NCBI RefSeq assembly: GCF_030063205.1
Contig: NZ_JASISQ010000001.1
Coordinates: 733,152-797,151 of the forward strand
DNA length: 64,000 nucleotides
Source of the DNA: Arthrobacter antibioticus
Lineage (GTDB): Bacteria; Actinomycetota; Actinomycetes; Actinomycetales; Micrococcaceae
Direction of reading: 5' to 3'
The notes below the pieces were generated by a model. The model saw only the letters and a program-made list of their open reading frames with translations. It was not told where the DNA came from and did no database searches. Below, piece by piece: positions 34,826 to 43,022 of this stretch; within the stretch, counting starts at the first letter, position 1, and each line of letters begins with the position of its first letter. The position numbers and the translations under genes were made by a program.

Positions 34826-36337
34826 TTACGCTACGAAAGCTGGCTGATCTATATCAGACGGGGCACTGAGGGTCCCGCGAATAGCGGTGGCAGCTGCCAC
34901 CACCGGAGAAACAAGGTGGGTACGCCCACCCTTTCCCTGACGTCCTTCAAAGTTGCGGTTGGAGGTTGAGGCGCAGCGCTCCCCCGGTTCTAGTTGGTCC
35001 GGGTTCATACCCAAACACATGGAACAACCCGCAAAGCGCCACTCGGCACCAAAGTCCAAGAAGACCTTATCCAACCCTTCAGCTTCTGCCTCCAGACGCA
35101 CGCGGGCGGAGCCCGGTACCACCAGCATGCGGATGTTCGGATCCTTTTCGCGCCCGCGAATAATATCCGCGGCTGCTCGCAAATCTTCGATCCGGGAGTT
35201 GGTACAAGAGCCTAGGAATACCGTGTCAACACGGATCTCTTTCATGGGTGTACCCGGTTCCAAATCCATATAGGTCAGCGCACGCTCCGCGGCAGCCTTG
35301 GCGTTCTCATCACCAAAGTCGGATGGGAACGGCACGCTATCGCTCAATGACACTCCTTGGCCCGGGTTGGTTCCCCAAGTGACGAACGGATCCAACGTGT
35401 TGGCGTCCAGGAACACCTCGGCGTCGAATTCGGCGTCGTCCTCGGTGGTCAGTGACCGCCAGTACTCAACAGCCGCATCCCACTCATCCCCGACTGGTGC
35501 GTGTGGACGGCCCTTGAGGTACTCGAAAGTGATCTCATCCGGGGCGATCATTCCTGCACGGGCGCCAGCTTCGATGGACATATTGCAAATGGTCATGCGC
35601 GCATCCATGGATAGCGCCCGGATAGCTGAACCACGGTATTCCAGAACGTAACCCTGCCCACCACCGGTTCCAATCTTTGCGATGATGGCCAGAATGATGT
35701 CTTTGGAGGTCACACCGGGGCGCAGTGCCCCTTCAACGTTGATGGCCATGGTCTTGAACGGCTTCAGCGGCAGTGTCTGAGTAGCCATGACGTGCTCGAC
35801 TTCAGAAGTTCCGATACCAAACGCCAAAGCACCAACCGCGCCATGGGTTGAGGTGTGGGAGTCGCCACAGACAACCGTCATTCCCGGCTGAGTCAGGCCC
35901 AGCTGAGGACCCACAACGTGCACAATCCCTTGCTCTGCATCACCAAGGGAGTGCAGGCGAACACCAAATTCGGCGCAGTTATTACGCAAAGTCATGATCT
36001 GGGTGCGGCTGGTCAGATCCGCAATCGGCTTATCGATCGCCAATGTTGGAGTGTTGTGATCTTCCGTTGCTATGGTCAGGTCAGGGCGACGAAGCGGACG
36101 ACCAGCCAAGCGCAGACCCTCGAATGCCTGTGGGGAAGTGACTTCGTGGATCAAGTGAAGATCGATGTACAAAAGGTCTGGCTGGGCGGCATTGCCCTCA
36201 CCTTCACCATGAGTAACGACGTGATCACGCCAAACTTTCTCGGCCAGCGTCTTCGCGATCTTGCGCGGGGCAGAGGTTCCCGCTGCTACTTCCACTGCTG
36301 CGTTCTCCACTGTATGGGCTGTGGTTGACTCGCTCAC
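34826..36337 (-). CDS. leuC: 3-isopropylmalate dehydratase large subunit
   Basis: A 503-residue aconitase-family subunit carrying the [4Fe-4S] cluster. Cluster ligands are visible in [14 protein letters not shown] and in [32 protein letters not shown] is the family hallmark. About 25 residues at the N-terminus ([20 protein letters not shown]) precede the conserved start KTLAEKVW and are probably a disordered extension. Translation starts at GTG 36337 with GGGAGC upstream. The gene is divergent from the IclR-type regulator, which probably controls it through palindromes in the gap. Confidence 0.97.
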   Translation of the reverse strand: MSESTTAHTVENAAVEVAAGTSAPRKIAKTLAEKVWRDHVVTHGEGEGNAAQPDLLYIDLHLIHEVTSPQAFEGLRLAGRPLRRPDLTIATEDHNTPTLAIDKPIADLTSRTQIMTLRNNCAEFGVRLHSLGDAEQGIVHVVGPQLGLTQPGMTVVCGDSHTSTHGAVGALAFGIGTSEVEHVMATQTLPLKPFKTMAINVEGALRPGVTSKDIILAIIAKIGTGGGQGYVLEYRGSAIRALSMDARMTICNMSIEAGARAGMIAPDEITFEYLKGRPHAPVGDEWDAAVEYWRSLTTEDDAEFDAEVFLDANTLDPFVTWGTNPGQGVSLSDSVPFPSDFGDENAKAAAERALTYMDLEPGTPMKEIRVDTVFLGSCTNSRIEDLRAAADIIRGREKDPNIRMLVVPGSARVRLEAEAEGLDKVFLDFGAEWRFAGCSMCLGMNPDQLEPGERCASTSNRNFEGRQGKGGRTHLVSPVVAAATAIRGTLSAPSDIDQPAFVA

Positions 36338-36380
36338 AGCAGCTCCCTTCCATTATTGAATCTGCGCTTGAAAGCCTGGT

Positions 36381-36399
36381 CCTCACGTAGAATCTGAGG
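36381..36399. promoter_or_regulatory. CCTCA-N9-TGAGG inverted repeat in the leuC/ndgR gap
   Basis: CCTCA at 36381-36385 and TGAGG at 36395-36399 form an inverted repeat 44 bp upstream of the leuC start. It uses the same CTCA/TGAG half-sites as the 15-bp palindrome at 36480, with a wider spacer. It is near where a leuC promoter should lie. A related CTCA-TCC-TGAG occurs at 36446-36456. Confidence 0.4.
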
Positions 36400-36479
36400 T
36401 GACCATACGCAGAATCGTTGACTTGTATGCTTCCACTGTTCCAGTCTCATCCTGAGGGAAGCCAATTCTTCGATTTGCA

Positions 36480-36494
36480 TCTCACATGCTGAGA
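36480..36494. promoter_or_regulatory. Palindromic operator TCTCA-N5-TGAGA upstream of ndgR
   Basis: The 15-mer TCTCACATGCTGAGA lies 15 bases before the ndgR start and 143 bases from leuC. The same half-sites with the same 5-base spacing recur at the leuB promoter (54899-54913). The shared pattern at two leucine loci makes it a likely binding site for the IclR-type regulator, with autoregulation of ndgR. This is inferred from the sequence; no binding data are available here. Confidence 0.6.
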
Positions 36495-36509
36495 CGTCAA
36501 TATCATTAC

Positions 36510-37229
36510 ATGGACAATTCTAGTGGCGTTGGCGTAATCGACAAAGCGGCTCTTGTGCTTGATGCACTGGAAGCCGGACCTACAACTTTGGCCCAGCTCG
36601 TAGCGGCCACCGGTTTGGCCCGGCCCACCGTGCACAGGCTGGCACTAGCCTTGGTACATCACAGGCTCGTCAGCCGGGACATGCAAGGGCGGTTTGTGCT
36701 GGGCAGCCGCCTAGTTGAACTAGCTTCGGCAGCTGGGGAAGACCGGCTCATTGCAGCTGCCGGCCCTGTTTTGCTGCAATTGCGCGACTCCACCGGGGAG
36801 AGCGCTCAAATTTTCCGCCGCCAGGGCGATTCCCGCGTCTGTGTGGCATCCGCGGAACGGCCCATCGGTTTGCGCGACACCATCCCCGTGGGCACCCAGC
36901 TCACAATGAAGGCTGGTTCAGCCGCACAAGTCTTGTTGGCATGGGAAGACCACGAGCGTCTGCTCGAGGGCTTGCAAAATGCCCGCTTCACTCCCACGGT
37001 TCTGGCCGGAGTCCGCCGTCGCGGGTGGGGCCAGAGCCTTGGTGAACGCGAGCCCGGAGTGGCCTCAGTTTCAGCCCCCGTGCGCGGCCCTTCAGGTCGC
37101 GTCATCGCGGCTGTCTCCATTTCCGGCCCCATCGAGCGGCTCACACGCCAGCCCGGTCGCCTGCACGCAGAAATTGTTTGCAATGCCTCTCGTATCCTGA
37201 CCGAGGCATTGCGCAAGAGCACCCACTAG
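36510..37229 (+). CDS. ndgR: IclR-family regulator of leucine biosynthesis (NdgR/LtbR-type)
   Basis: A 239-residue regulator from ATG 36510. The protein then begins MDNSSGVGVIDKAALVLDAL, as NdgR proteins of actinobacteria do; the upstream ATG at 36486 would add eight residues and run through the palindrome. The N-terminal winged helix contains the recognition helix TGLARPTVHRLALALV. The effector domain has GESAQIFRRQGDSRVCVASA, GTQLTMKAGSAAQVLLAW and EREPGVASVSAPVRGPSGRV. Orthologues known from Streptomyces (NdgR) and Corynebacterium (LtbR) control leuCD from the same divergent position. Confidence 0.92.
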   Translation: MDNSSGVGVIDKAALVLDALEAGPTTLAQLVAATGLARPTVHRLALALVHHRLVSRDMQGRFVLGSRLVELASAAGEDRLIAAAGPVLLQLRDSTGESAQIFRRQGDSRVCVASAERPIGLRDTIPVGTQLTMKAGSAAQVLLAWEDHERLLEGLQNARFTPTVLAGVRRRGWGQSLGEREPGVASVSAPVRGPSGRVIAAVSISGPIERLTRQPGRLHAEIVCNASRILTEALRKSTH

Positions 37230-37262
37230 CAGCATATTTCCCAACTCAGGTATGGTTTGCGC

Positions 37263-37799
37263 ATGAGCCAATACGCTGTGTTCCTCCGTGGGGTCAACGT
37301 CGGTGGAATCAATGTGAAGATGGCCGAGCTCCGCGCAGCCCTCGCTACACTGCCTTTGGCTAAGGTTAAAACTCTTCTGGCCTCCGGCAATGTGGTCTGC
37401 ACGGCAGAGGCCTCCGTCCCGGAAATAAAGTCCTGGATAGAGGCCCTCTTGCGTGAGAAATTTGGTTATGACGCGTGGGTTGTTGTCCTAAACAAGCCAC
37501 AACTGGAATCCATCATCGAGGCGTGCCCCTGGCCAGCTGATAGCCCAGAGCGCCACTGTTACCTGACACTATCCTCCGATTCGGCAGTGTTGGATGAACT
37601 CGTCCGGCACGGAATGGAGCTACCCGGGGTGGAACTTGCCAGGCTTAGCCCCGAAGCTCTGGCTTGGCCGGTAACAACGGGAGGCACCTTGGACAGCCCG
37701 TTCAGCAAGCTGTCGGCGAGGCCCCGCTACAAAAGTACAACAACGACCCGCAACCTGCGCACGTTGCTGAAGTGCCGAGACGCGATGACTGAGGGTTAA
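37263..37799 (+). CDS. DUF1697 family protein
   Basis: A 178-residue protein from ATG 37263 (a TTG at 37257 is also open). It begins MSQYAVFLRGVNVGGINVKM, then KTLLASGNVVCTAE and KLSARPRYKSTTTTRNLRTL, the conserved DUF1697 sequence (ALLRGINVGG, SGNV, TTRNW). The function of the family is unknown. It follows ndgR by 33 bases and may be cotranscribed with it. It ends eight bases before a long perfect palindrome. Confidence 0.88.
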   Translation: MSQYAVFLRGVNVGGINVKMAELRAALATLPLAKVKTLLASGNVVCTAEASVPEIKSWIEALLREKFGYDAWVVVLNKPQLESIIEACPWPADSPERHCYLTLSSDSAVLDELVRHGMELPGVELARLSPEALAWPVTTGGTLDSPFSKLSARPRYKSTTTTRNLRTLLKCRDAMTEG

Positions 37800-37806
37800 C
37801 ACAACA

Positions 37807-37873
37807 CGGTTGAGGTTGGAGATGATCTCACCCCGGAGGAACGAAGGGGTGAGATCATCTCCAACCTCAACCG
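37807..37873. repeat. Perfect 28-bp inverted repeat between convergent genes
   Basis: Arms at 37807-37834 and 37846-37873 are exact reverse complements over 28 bp (left arm starts CGGTTGAGGTTGGAGATGAT), with an 11-base loop GGAGGAACGAA. It sits between DUF1697 and the GTPase gene, which converge. No T-run follows. Part of one arm recurs at about 44623-44654. It may be a bidirectional transcription barrier or a REP-like mobile palindrome. Confidence 0.9.
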
Positions 37874-37918
37874 CGGGTAGTGGGGGCGCCGCCGGGCAGA
37901 TACGTGCGGTTAAGGACC

Positions 37919-39532
37919 TCAGGTACGAGCGAGATTCAGCGCCTCTTGAAACTCACGGTATTGGGCAATCTCTGCCTCGGTTGGGAGAATAATCAGCTGA
38001 TCTGAAACTGCAGCGATGCTGGCACGCAACCGCCGTCGAGCCTGAGCGCCACGACTTTTAGACCCGGCAAGGGCCAGGAACTTGCTTGTCAGGGCAAGGA
38101 AAATCCCCAACACAACACCGGCGAGCACCATCAGCGTAGGCAGGGGCCAGCCCTCAACCTGTGGTACATCAGGGACGGGAAGCTGGAAATATCCCAGCAC
38201 TGCAAGCGTGCCCAGCCATACCAGTCCCCCCACCGCAACCAGGAGCGCAAACCATTGGATGAGCCCAAATACCGGCCACCACCACGCTCGCGTGTTAGCT
38301 TTCAAATCCGTGCCCGCCATTGCTTGATCCAGTGCGTCAGGTAACGCGGCCCGGTTACTGCGGGCAGCGGCCCTGATCGATGCCCGCCACGGGCCCGGCG
38401 CGCCCGAACTGGCTGCATCGCCAAAATCACGGACCGAGGAATCCACTTGGGCCAGCTCAGCCGATCCAGGCGGCGGCATCGAGGTCCTATTCACCTCGGA
38501 GGCCCCGCCGCGCCTCAGGCTCAGCCTGCGCAGCGGATCCTTCCTCAATCGCGACAACCAGCGAGTCACCGGCCAGCCTGTTTTCTTGGTAGCTTCCAAC
38601 CGGTAGGAGGATTGCACGGCAGAGACAACCGTTTCAACGTGCACTGCGTTGGCCAGCCCAGCAGCCAACGCCTTTCTATCCTGCTGGTGCACCCCAGCAG
38701 CGTCCCCTCCCCCGGACGCGTCGGAGAGTTGCTGAGCGGCCACAGCAACATCGGCCGCCAACCGAGCGGATTTAGCAGCTTTAGCTTTAACCACGGCGGA
38801 AATTTTACGGCGAAGTTCAAGCACTCCCTCGCCTGTCACAGCCGAAACCCCGGACACCACCACTTTGCCCAACCCGTCACGGTCCAAAATTGCGGCCAAG
38901 GATTCAAGCACGGGTTTCACTTCGGCAATGGCTAGCCTGTCCACCTGGTTCAGCACCACAAGTGTCACCGAAGCGTGAGTGGAAAACGGTCTAATAAAGT
39001 CGTTGTGGATGGTGGCGTCGGCGTATTTTTGCGGGTCAACAACCCACACCAAAACATCTACCTGCCCGGCAAGACGCTCAACAATACTCCGGTTACTCAA
39101 CTGGACCGAATCGAAATCTGGCAGGTCAAGTAACACCAACCCGCCGCCGTCGTCCGTCAATCCGGGAACAATGTCACCTTCCCGGCGATCTGCGATCTCA
39201 AGCCAGTCCAGCAGCGGCGCGCTGCCCTCCGCCCTCCACACCATTGCCAGCGGTTCACTGGTGGTGGGGCGGCGCACAGCAACCCTGGCAACATCCGTGG
39301 CGGCAACCGCGTTGAACAACGAGGATTTTCCGCTGCCGGTAGCACCAAAAAAACCAACAACCGTGTGATCGGCGCTGAGCGAACGTCTGGACGTGGCGCG
39401 CTCAAGCACAGCATAAACCTGCGCCAAAGCACCGTCGTCAAGGCGCCCCTCCCCCAATTCTCGGGCCTGATTCAGCCCTACAAGCTGTCGATCCAGCGTT
39501 GACTCAGCACGTGTCAGACGATGCCGACTCAT
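37919..39532 (-). CDS. Dynamin-like/YfjP-type membrane GTPase, second of a pair
   Basis: A 537-residue protein. The G domain has G1 GFFGATGSGKSSLFNAV (about residue 65), G3 LLDLPDFDS and G4 VVLNQVDR, with VRRPTTSEPL in the switch region. Two transmembrane segments lie near the C-terminus (FGLIQWFALLVAVGGLVWLG and LPTLMVLAGVVLGIFLALTS). It overlaps the upstream GTPase gene by four bases, so the two are made together and may form a heteromer. Such pairs are conserved in actinobacteria. Their role in membrane remodelling is suspected but not established. Confidence 0.8.
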   Translation of the reverse strand: MSRHRLTRAESTLDRQLVGLNQARELGEGRLDDGALAQVYAVLERATSRRSLSADHTVVGFFGATGSGKSSLFNAVAATDVARVAVRRPTTSEPLAMVWRAEGSAPLLDWLEIADRREGDIVPGLTDDGGGLVLLDLPDFDSVQLSNRSIVERLAGQVDVLVWVVDPQKYADATIHNDFIRPFSTHASVTLVVLNQVDRLAIAEVKPVLESLAAILDRDGLGKVVVSGVSAVTGEGVLELRRKISAVVKAKAAKSARLAADVAVAAQQLSDASGGGDAAGVHQQDRKALAAGLANAVHVETVVSAVQSSYRLEATKKTGWPVTRWLSRLRKDPLRRLSLRRGGASEVNRTSMPPPGSAELAQVDSSVRDFGDAASSGAPGPWRASIRAAARSNRAALPDALDQAMAGTDLKANTRAWWWPVFGLIQWFALLVAVGGLVWLGTLAVLGYFQLPVPDVPQVEGWPLPTLMVLAGVVLGIFLALTSKFLALAGSKSRGAQARRRLRASIAAVSDQLIILPTEAEIAQYREFQEALNLART

Positions 39533-41466
39533 GCTCGCTTCCCTTCATCACTGCGGCTTCTTCGACCACGCTGACCGTCCCTTGCACCGAGGTCGCTAAG
39601 CTGCGCAGCTAGCTCGTCAAGGTGCTTCACCAGTGGATCAGATGCGCCTTCCGCCGATCCTAGCCTGCTGAGGAACCGCTGCTGCTGTCGCTCAAGCAGA
39701 CCATCACAACGCATATCCAACGATTCTTTGGCTTCTTTGGCCAAACGCCGTACGGCATCTTCACCAAAGATGGCTTCCAAGAGTTTTTGACCTACGACGG
39801 CGGTCCCTCCCGCGATTCCCACTTCGGCTCCCGTCAGTCCCCCGGTAAAGGAGAAAACTACTATCATCAAAATGACGCCCAGCCCGTTGACACCAAAGGA
39901 CAACCATCTGGCTTGGGAGCGCTTCGCAGCACCCTCGGCCCGAATCAATGCCATGACTTCGCCTTGCCACGTCCGGATTTCAGCGGCAACTTCTGTGGCA
40001 AAATCTGGGCTCACGCCGGAGAGGTCGTCCATGGCCAGAAGCTGGCGACCTGCCGGATCTGCCCGCCAACGTTGATCAGCGTCTTCGCATGCTCGGGCGC
40101 CTTGGTCAACAATGACAGCTTGTAAGCCCGTTTCAATAGCCACCTCAACTTTGACGGCCGGTGGCGGTTGCCCCTTGAAGAAGGCACCAATTCTGTCACG
40201 TACACGACCGATACCGTTTTCAAGGGCCCGGAAGAATTCACCCGTGCCCACAAAATCCTGCCAGCGGGCGAGTACTTCCCCTCGGAGTAGGCTGCCATCA
40301 CTGGTTGCCTTGCTGATGCGGGTGGAGGCGTCAGCAAAAGCGGCGTGAACGTCTGCTTCAAGTTGCCTGCTGGCGTCCTGTTGGGCTTGCACTGCCAAAC
40401 CCAACGAGTTCAGCCGGTCACTCAGTGAGCGGACCGTGCCGTTAAGCGTGCGGCGCACAATCTCGGCCCGGCCTGCAGCATCACTGCCAATTTGGTCAAG
40501 CCAGCTCGTGATCGGTGCCACGGCATCGGATGGGAGCATGCCCATCTCATCCAGATTCGATTCCGGCACAACGAACAGTTCCGCTCCGGATAGGCCTTCT
40601 CGGATCAACATTTCCTGCAGGTCTGCAGCAATCTCCTGTTCGGCACCTGCCGGAACCCTGTCCAGGATGACTGCCACTGTAATGTCTCGCGAGGCCGCGT
40701 CAAGAAGAAGCTTCCAAGGCACAGCATCGGCGTACCTGTTGGCGGTTGTAACGAACAGCCAGAGGTCCGCAGCCGCCAGAAGTTGCCCCGCCAGCTGGCG
40801 GTTGTCATCTGAGATGGAGTCCACATCAGGGGCATCAAGGATGGCGACACCGGCGGGAACTGCCGGATCTGCGACCAGTACCAGCGAAGTCATAGCGCCA
40901 GCATCCGGGGCTACACCTGCACGGGATGCAGGAGTGTTGTCCTTTACACGTCCGCCCTGGACGCGATGGAGTGTCGGTAGCACCCGCGAGGAGGTGAACC
41001 ACGGGGCATCGTCGGGGTGGTGTAGCAGTATAGGTTGGCGTGTGGTGGGCCGAATCGCGCCGGACCGAGTCACAGGATGGCCCATCAGCGCATTCACGAG
41101 CGTTGACTTCCCAGCCCCAGTTGAACCTCCTACAACCGCTAGCAGAGGAGCATCTAAGCTTCGCCATCTGGGCAGGATGTAGTCATCCAGCTGGCCCAGA
41201 GCGGACGACGCCGTGGCGCGGGCTTGCTCTACACCTGGCAATTCCAGTGGAAGGACCAGCTTGGCCAGCTCGGTCCGCACACGCTCAAGCAGCCCAACAG
41301 CTGCTTCCTGCTCAGCGGACTGCTCTGCCGAGGCAGCGGCCGTACTCGCGCTGCTCGCATTATTCTCGCTTGGGTGACTCAAATCGGAGGGGCTCACAGC
41401 TTTATCATGCCAGTTCCGGGCAAGGTACAGGGTATTGGCAGACGCTATTTGAAGATCCGTGGGCAA
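39529..41466 (-). CDS. Dynamin-like membrane GTPase, first of a pair
   Basis: A 645-residue protein. The G1 P-loop is VVGGSTGAGKSTLVNALMGH, followed by switch residues SGAIRPTTRQP, G3-like ILDAPDVDS and a G4-like VAVILDRVP. A long helical region (about 350-500) precedes a hydrophobic stretch (FGVNGLGVILMIVVFSFTGG, then GIAGGTAVVGQKLLEAIFG) and an acidic/basic C-terminal tail. The N-terminal ~45 residues are Ser/Ala-rich and disordered, so the true start could be slightly downstream of 41466. It is coupled to the next GTPase by a 4-bp overlap. Confidence 0.8.
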   Translation of the reverse strand: MPTDLQIASANTLYLARNWHDKAVSPSDLSHPSENNASSASTAAASAEQSAEQEAAVGLLERVRTELAKLVLPLELPGVEQARATASSALGQLDDYILPRWRSLDAPLLAVVGGSTGAGKSTLVNALMGHPVTRSGAIRPTTRQPILLHHPDDAPWFTSSRVLPTLHRVQGGRVKDNTPASRAGVAPDAGAMTSLVLVADPAVPAGVAILDAPDVDSISDDNRQLAGQLLAAADLWLFVTTANRYADAVPWKLLLDAASRDITVAVILDRVPAGAEQEIAADLQEMLIREGLSGAELFVVPESNLDEMGMLPSDAVAPITSWLDQIGSDAAGRAEIVRRTLNGTVRSLSDRLNSLGLAVQAQQDASRQLEADVHAAFADASTRISKATSDGSLLRGEVLARWQDFVGTGEFFRALENGIGRVRDRIGAFFKGQPPPAVKVEVAIETGLQAVIVDQGARACEDADQRWRADPAGRQLLAMDDLSGVSPDFATEVAAEIRTWQGEVMALIRAEGAAKRSQARWLSFGVNGLGVILMIVVFSFTGGLTGAEVGIAGGTAVVGQKLLEAIFGEDAVRRLAKEAKESLDMRCDGLLERQQQRFLSRLGSAEGASDPLVKHLDELAAQLSDLGARDGQRGRRSRSDEGKRA

Positions 41467-41628
41467 CAGGCACCCCTTGTGGTCCGTCTCTCAATCCGAT
41501 GCTCGCTCACTCCACGTCGTGTTTTCTTCAACGATCGCTCAGTTTATGTTGACTTTTTCGGGACGCTCGCTCAGTTGTTGTCAGGTCCTATTTGACTTGG
41601 GATGGCGCAAATCGATCACGGTTTAAAA
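41467..41628. repeat. Gene-free stretch with inverted, degenerate copies of the 32-bp unit
   Basis: Upstream of the GTPase pair the sequence GCTCGCTCACTCCACGTCGT (about 41502-41521) is the reverse complement of the tandem unit found at 41629-41820. Degenerate copies (GATCGCTCAG and GACGCTCGCTCAG) follow to about 41574. The opposing copies could pair with the array to form large stems. The GTPase promoter must lie here, but I cannot place it. Confidence 0.7.
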
Positions 41629-41820
41629 ACGACGTGGAGTGAGCGAGTGCCATGATTTAAACGACGCGGAGTGAGCGAGCGTCAGGATTTACACGACGCG
41701 GAGTGAGCGAGTGCCATGATTTAAACGACGCGGAGTGAGCGAGCGTCAGGATTTACACGACGCGGAGTGAGCGAGCGTCACGGAAAAAACGACGTGGAGT
41801 GAGCGAGCGTCATGGGAAAG
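41629..41820. repeat. Tandem array of six 32-bp units
   Basis: Six contiguous 32-bp units begin at 41629, 41661, 41693, 41725, 41757 and 41789. Each starts ACGACG(C/T)GGAGTGAGCGAG and ends in a variable 12-base segment. Units 1 and 3 share one ending (TGCCATGATTTAA), units 2 and 4 another (CGTCAGGATTTAC), and units 5 and 6 have their own. This points to duplication of a 64-bp dimer. There are no spacers, so it is not CRISPR. Confidence 0.97.
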
Positions 41821-41822
41821 CA

Positions 41823-41856
41823 AAAGGCCGGGAAGCCTTTCAGCTTCCCGGCCTTT
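41823..41856 (-). terminator. Rho-independent terminator after tRNA-Glu
   Basis: Perfect 14-bp arms AAAGGCCGGGAAGC and GCTTCCCGGCCTTT with a six-base loop. Read on the - strand it lies seven bases after the tRNA-Glu 3' end and is followed by TTTTGCTTT. It probably ends the tRNA transcript and may work in both directions. Confidence 0.85.
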
Positions 41857-41862
41857 GTTTTG

Positions 41863-41935
41863 TGACCCCAGCGGGATTCGAACCCGCGTTACCGCCGTGA
41901 GAGGGCAGCGTACTAGGCCGCTATACGATGGGGCC
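41863..41935 (-). tRNA. tRNA-Glu (anticodon CTC)
   Basis: A 73-nt cloverleaf on the - strand. The acceptor stem is GGCCCCA paired with TGGGGTC (one G-U pair), the discriminator is A, the anticodon loop in CCCTCTCACGG gives CTC, and the T-arm reads GCGGGTTCGAATCCCGC. CCA is not encoded. It lies about 1.1 kb downstream of gltX, whose product charges it. Confidence 0.95.
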
Positions 41936-42024
41936 CTAATACATTCATTTCTTGCTCAACGAACTTCAAGAATATTACCTGAAGTCTGCCTCACTCGCCA
42001 AATGAAAGGCGGCTTTTACAAGCG

Positions 42025-42096
42025 CTGGGATACCAGGACTCGAACCTAGAATGTCGGTACCAGAAACCGATGTGTTGCCAATTACACCATATCCCA
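42025..42096 (-). tRNA. tRNA-Gln (anticodon CTG)
   Basis: A 72-nt cloverleaf on the - strand. The acceptor stem is TGGGATA paired with TATCCCA, with discriminator G as usual for tRNA-Gln. The anticodon stem-loop TCGGTTTCTGGTACCGA gives CTG, and the T-arm is CTAGGTTCGAGTCCTGG. It precedes tRNA-Glu by about 90 bases on the same strand, so both are probably in one transcript. Confidence 0.95.
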
Positions 42097-42224
42097 ATGG
42101 CTGCACGCAGGCTGAAACCCGCGGGTTTCCCCAAGGTTTCTACGGCCCTCGCGCCGGGATAAAACTATACCCGAGAGTTTGCTGAACTCCAAAACGGTAA
42201 TGGTGCTTTAGGCCGAGCGGTACA

Positions 42225-43022
42225 TCACACTCGTGCGGCGTGAGTGTGCAGTCCCAACAAGGAATGCACTTGATCCAGATCGGTAACAACACGCAGCCCG
42301 GCCGCCACCGATGCGTCACCTTCGGAGACGTCGGGAGCCACCTTGCCACTCCTGTTTAACCACACACTGTGCATGCCCGCGTTCGCTGCACCAACGCCGT
42401 CGACCATAAAATTATCGCCTACATACATAGTCTCCTCCGGCACTGTACCGAGCTGTCTACAGCCTTCAAGGAAAATGGCCGCATCTGGCTTGGAAACATT
42501 GACCGTGTCGATGCCAATAAGTACCTCTATGCGGCTCAGCCCGGCCACATCCAGCTTGGTTCGCTGGTAATCATGGACATTATTGCTGACGGCGCCATAT
42601 GGAATTCCGGCGGCGTCCAGGGCATCCAACAGCGGTACTACGTCGGCGAAAGCCTGGATTGATTGTGGTTGCGCTGTCTCAAAATCGGAGATCCAACGCT
42701 GCTCAACGGCGTCATTAAATTCCAGGAACCCCAACTTGTCGAACACAACCCTGGCTCGCAAACCTCGCTGCTGAGCAAAGGTGAACTCCCCGGCAACATA
42801 GCGGTCATAGTACTCAAGCGGATCAGCCATGTACAGGGCAGCGAAATCCTCCCAATCAGCAGCCGTGAAATCAGGCAGCAGCCGCTCCGAGGCGAAGACC
42901 ATGGCATCCGCCATGGCTCGGTACAAATCAACTAATGTCTCATCGATGTCAAATAAAACACCCTTGACCCGCCCCGGGAACGGGGCGGGATCAAGACTGT
43001 CGATTGGCGCCACAGGGATCAA
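42225..43022 (-). CDS. HAD-superfamily hydrolase
   Basis: A 265-residue haloacid-dehalogenase-like phosphatase. Motif I is [10 protein letters not shown] (nucleophile Asp around residue 25), motif II is [10 protein letters not shown], motif III lysine is in [10 protein letters not shown] and motif IV is [19 protein letters not shown] helical cap follows motif I. Its start overlaps the gltX stop by four bases (43019-43022). The substrate is unknown; many relatives hydrolyse small sugar or nucleotide phosphates. Confidence 0.88.
   Translation of the reverse strand: MIPVAPIDSLDPAPFPGRVKGVLFDIDETLVDLYRAMADAMVFASERLLPDFTAADWEDFAALYMADPLEYYDRYVAGEFTFAQQRGLRARVVFDKLGFLEFNDAVEQRWISDFETAQPQSIQAFADVVPLLDALDAAGIPYGAVSNNVHDYQRTKLDVAGLSRIEVLIGIDTVNVSKPDAAIFLEGCRQLGTVPEETMYVGDNFMVDGVGAANAGMHSVWLNRSGKVAPDVSEGDASVAAGLRVVTDLDQVHSLLGLHTHAARV

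Noticed and set aside
41629-41820. Possible CRISPR array because of repeats of about 32 bp
   Set aside because: The units are contiguous with no spacers and the variable ends are themselves repeated, so this is a simple tandem repeat. No cas gene is near.
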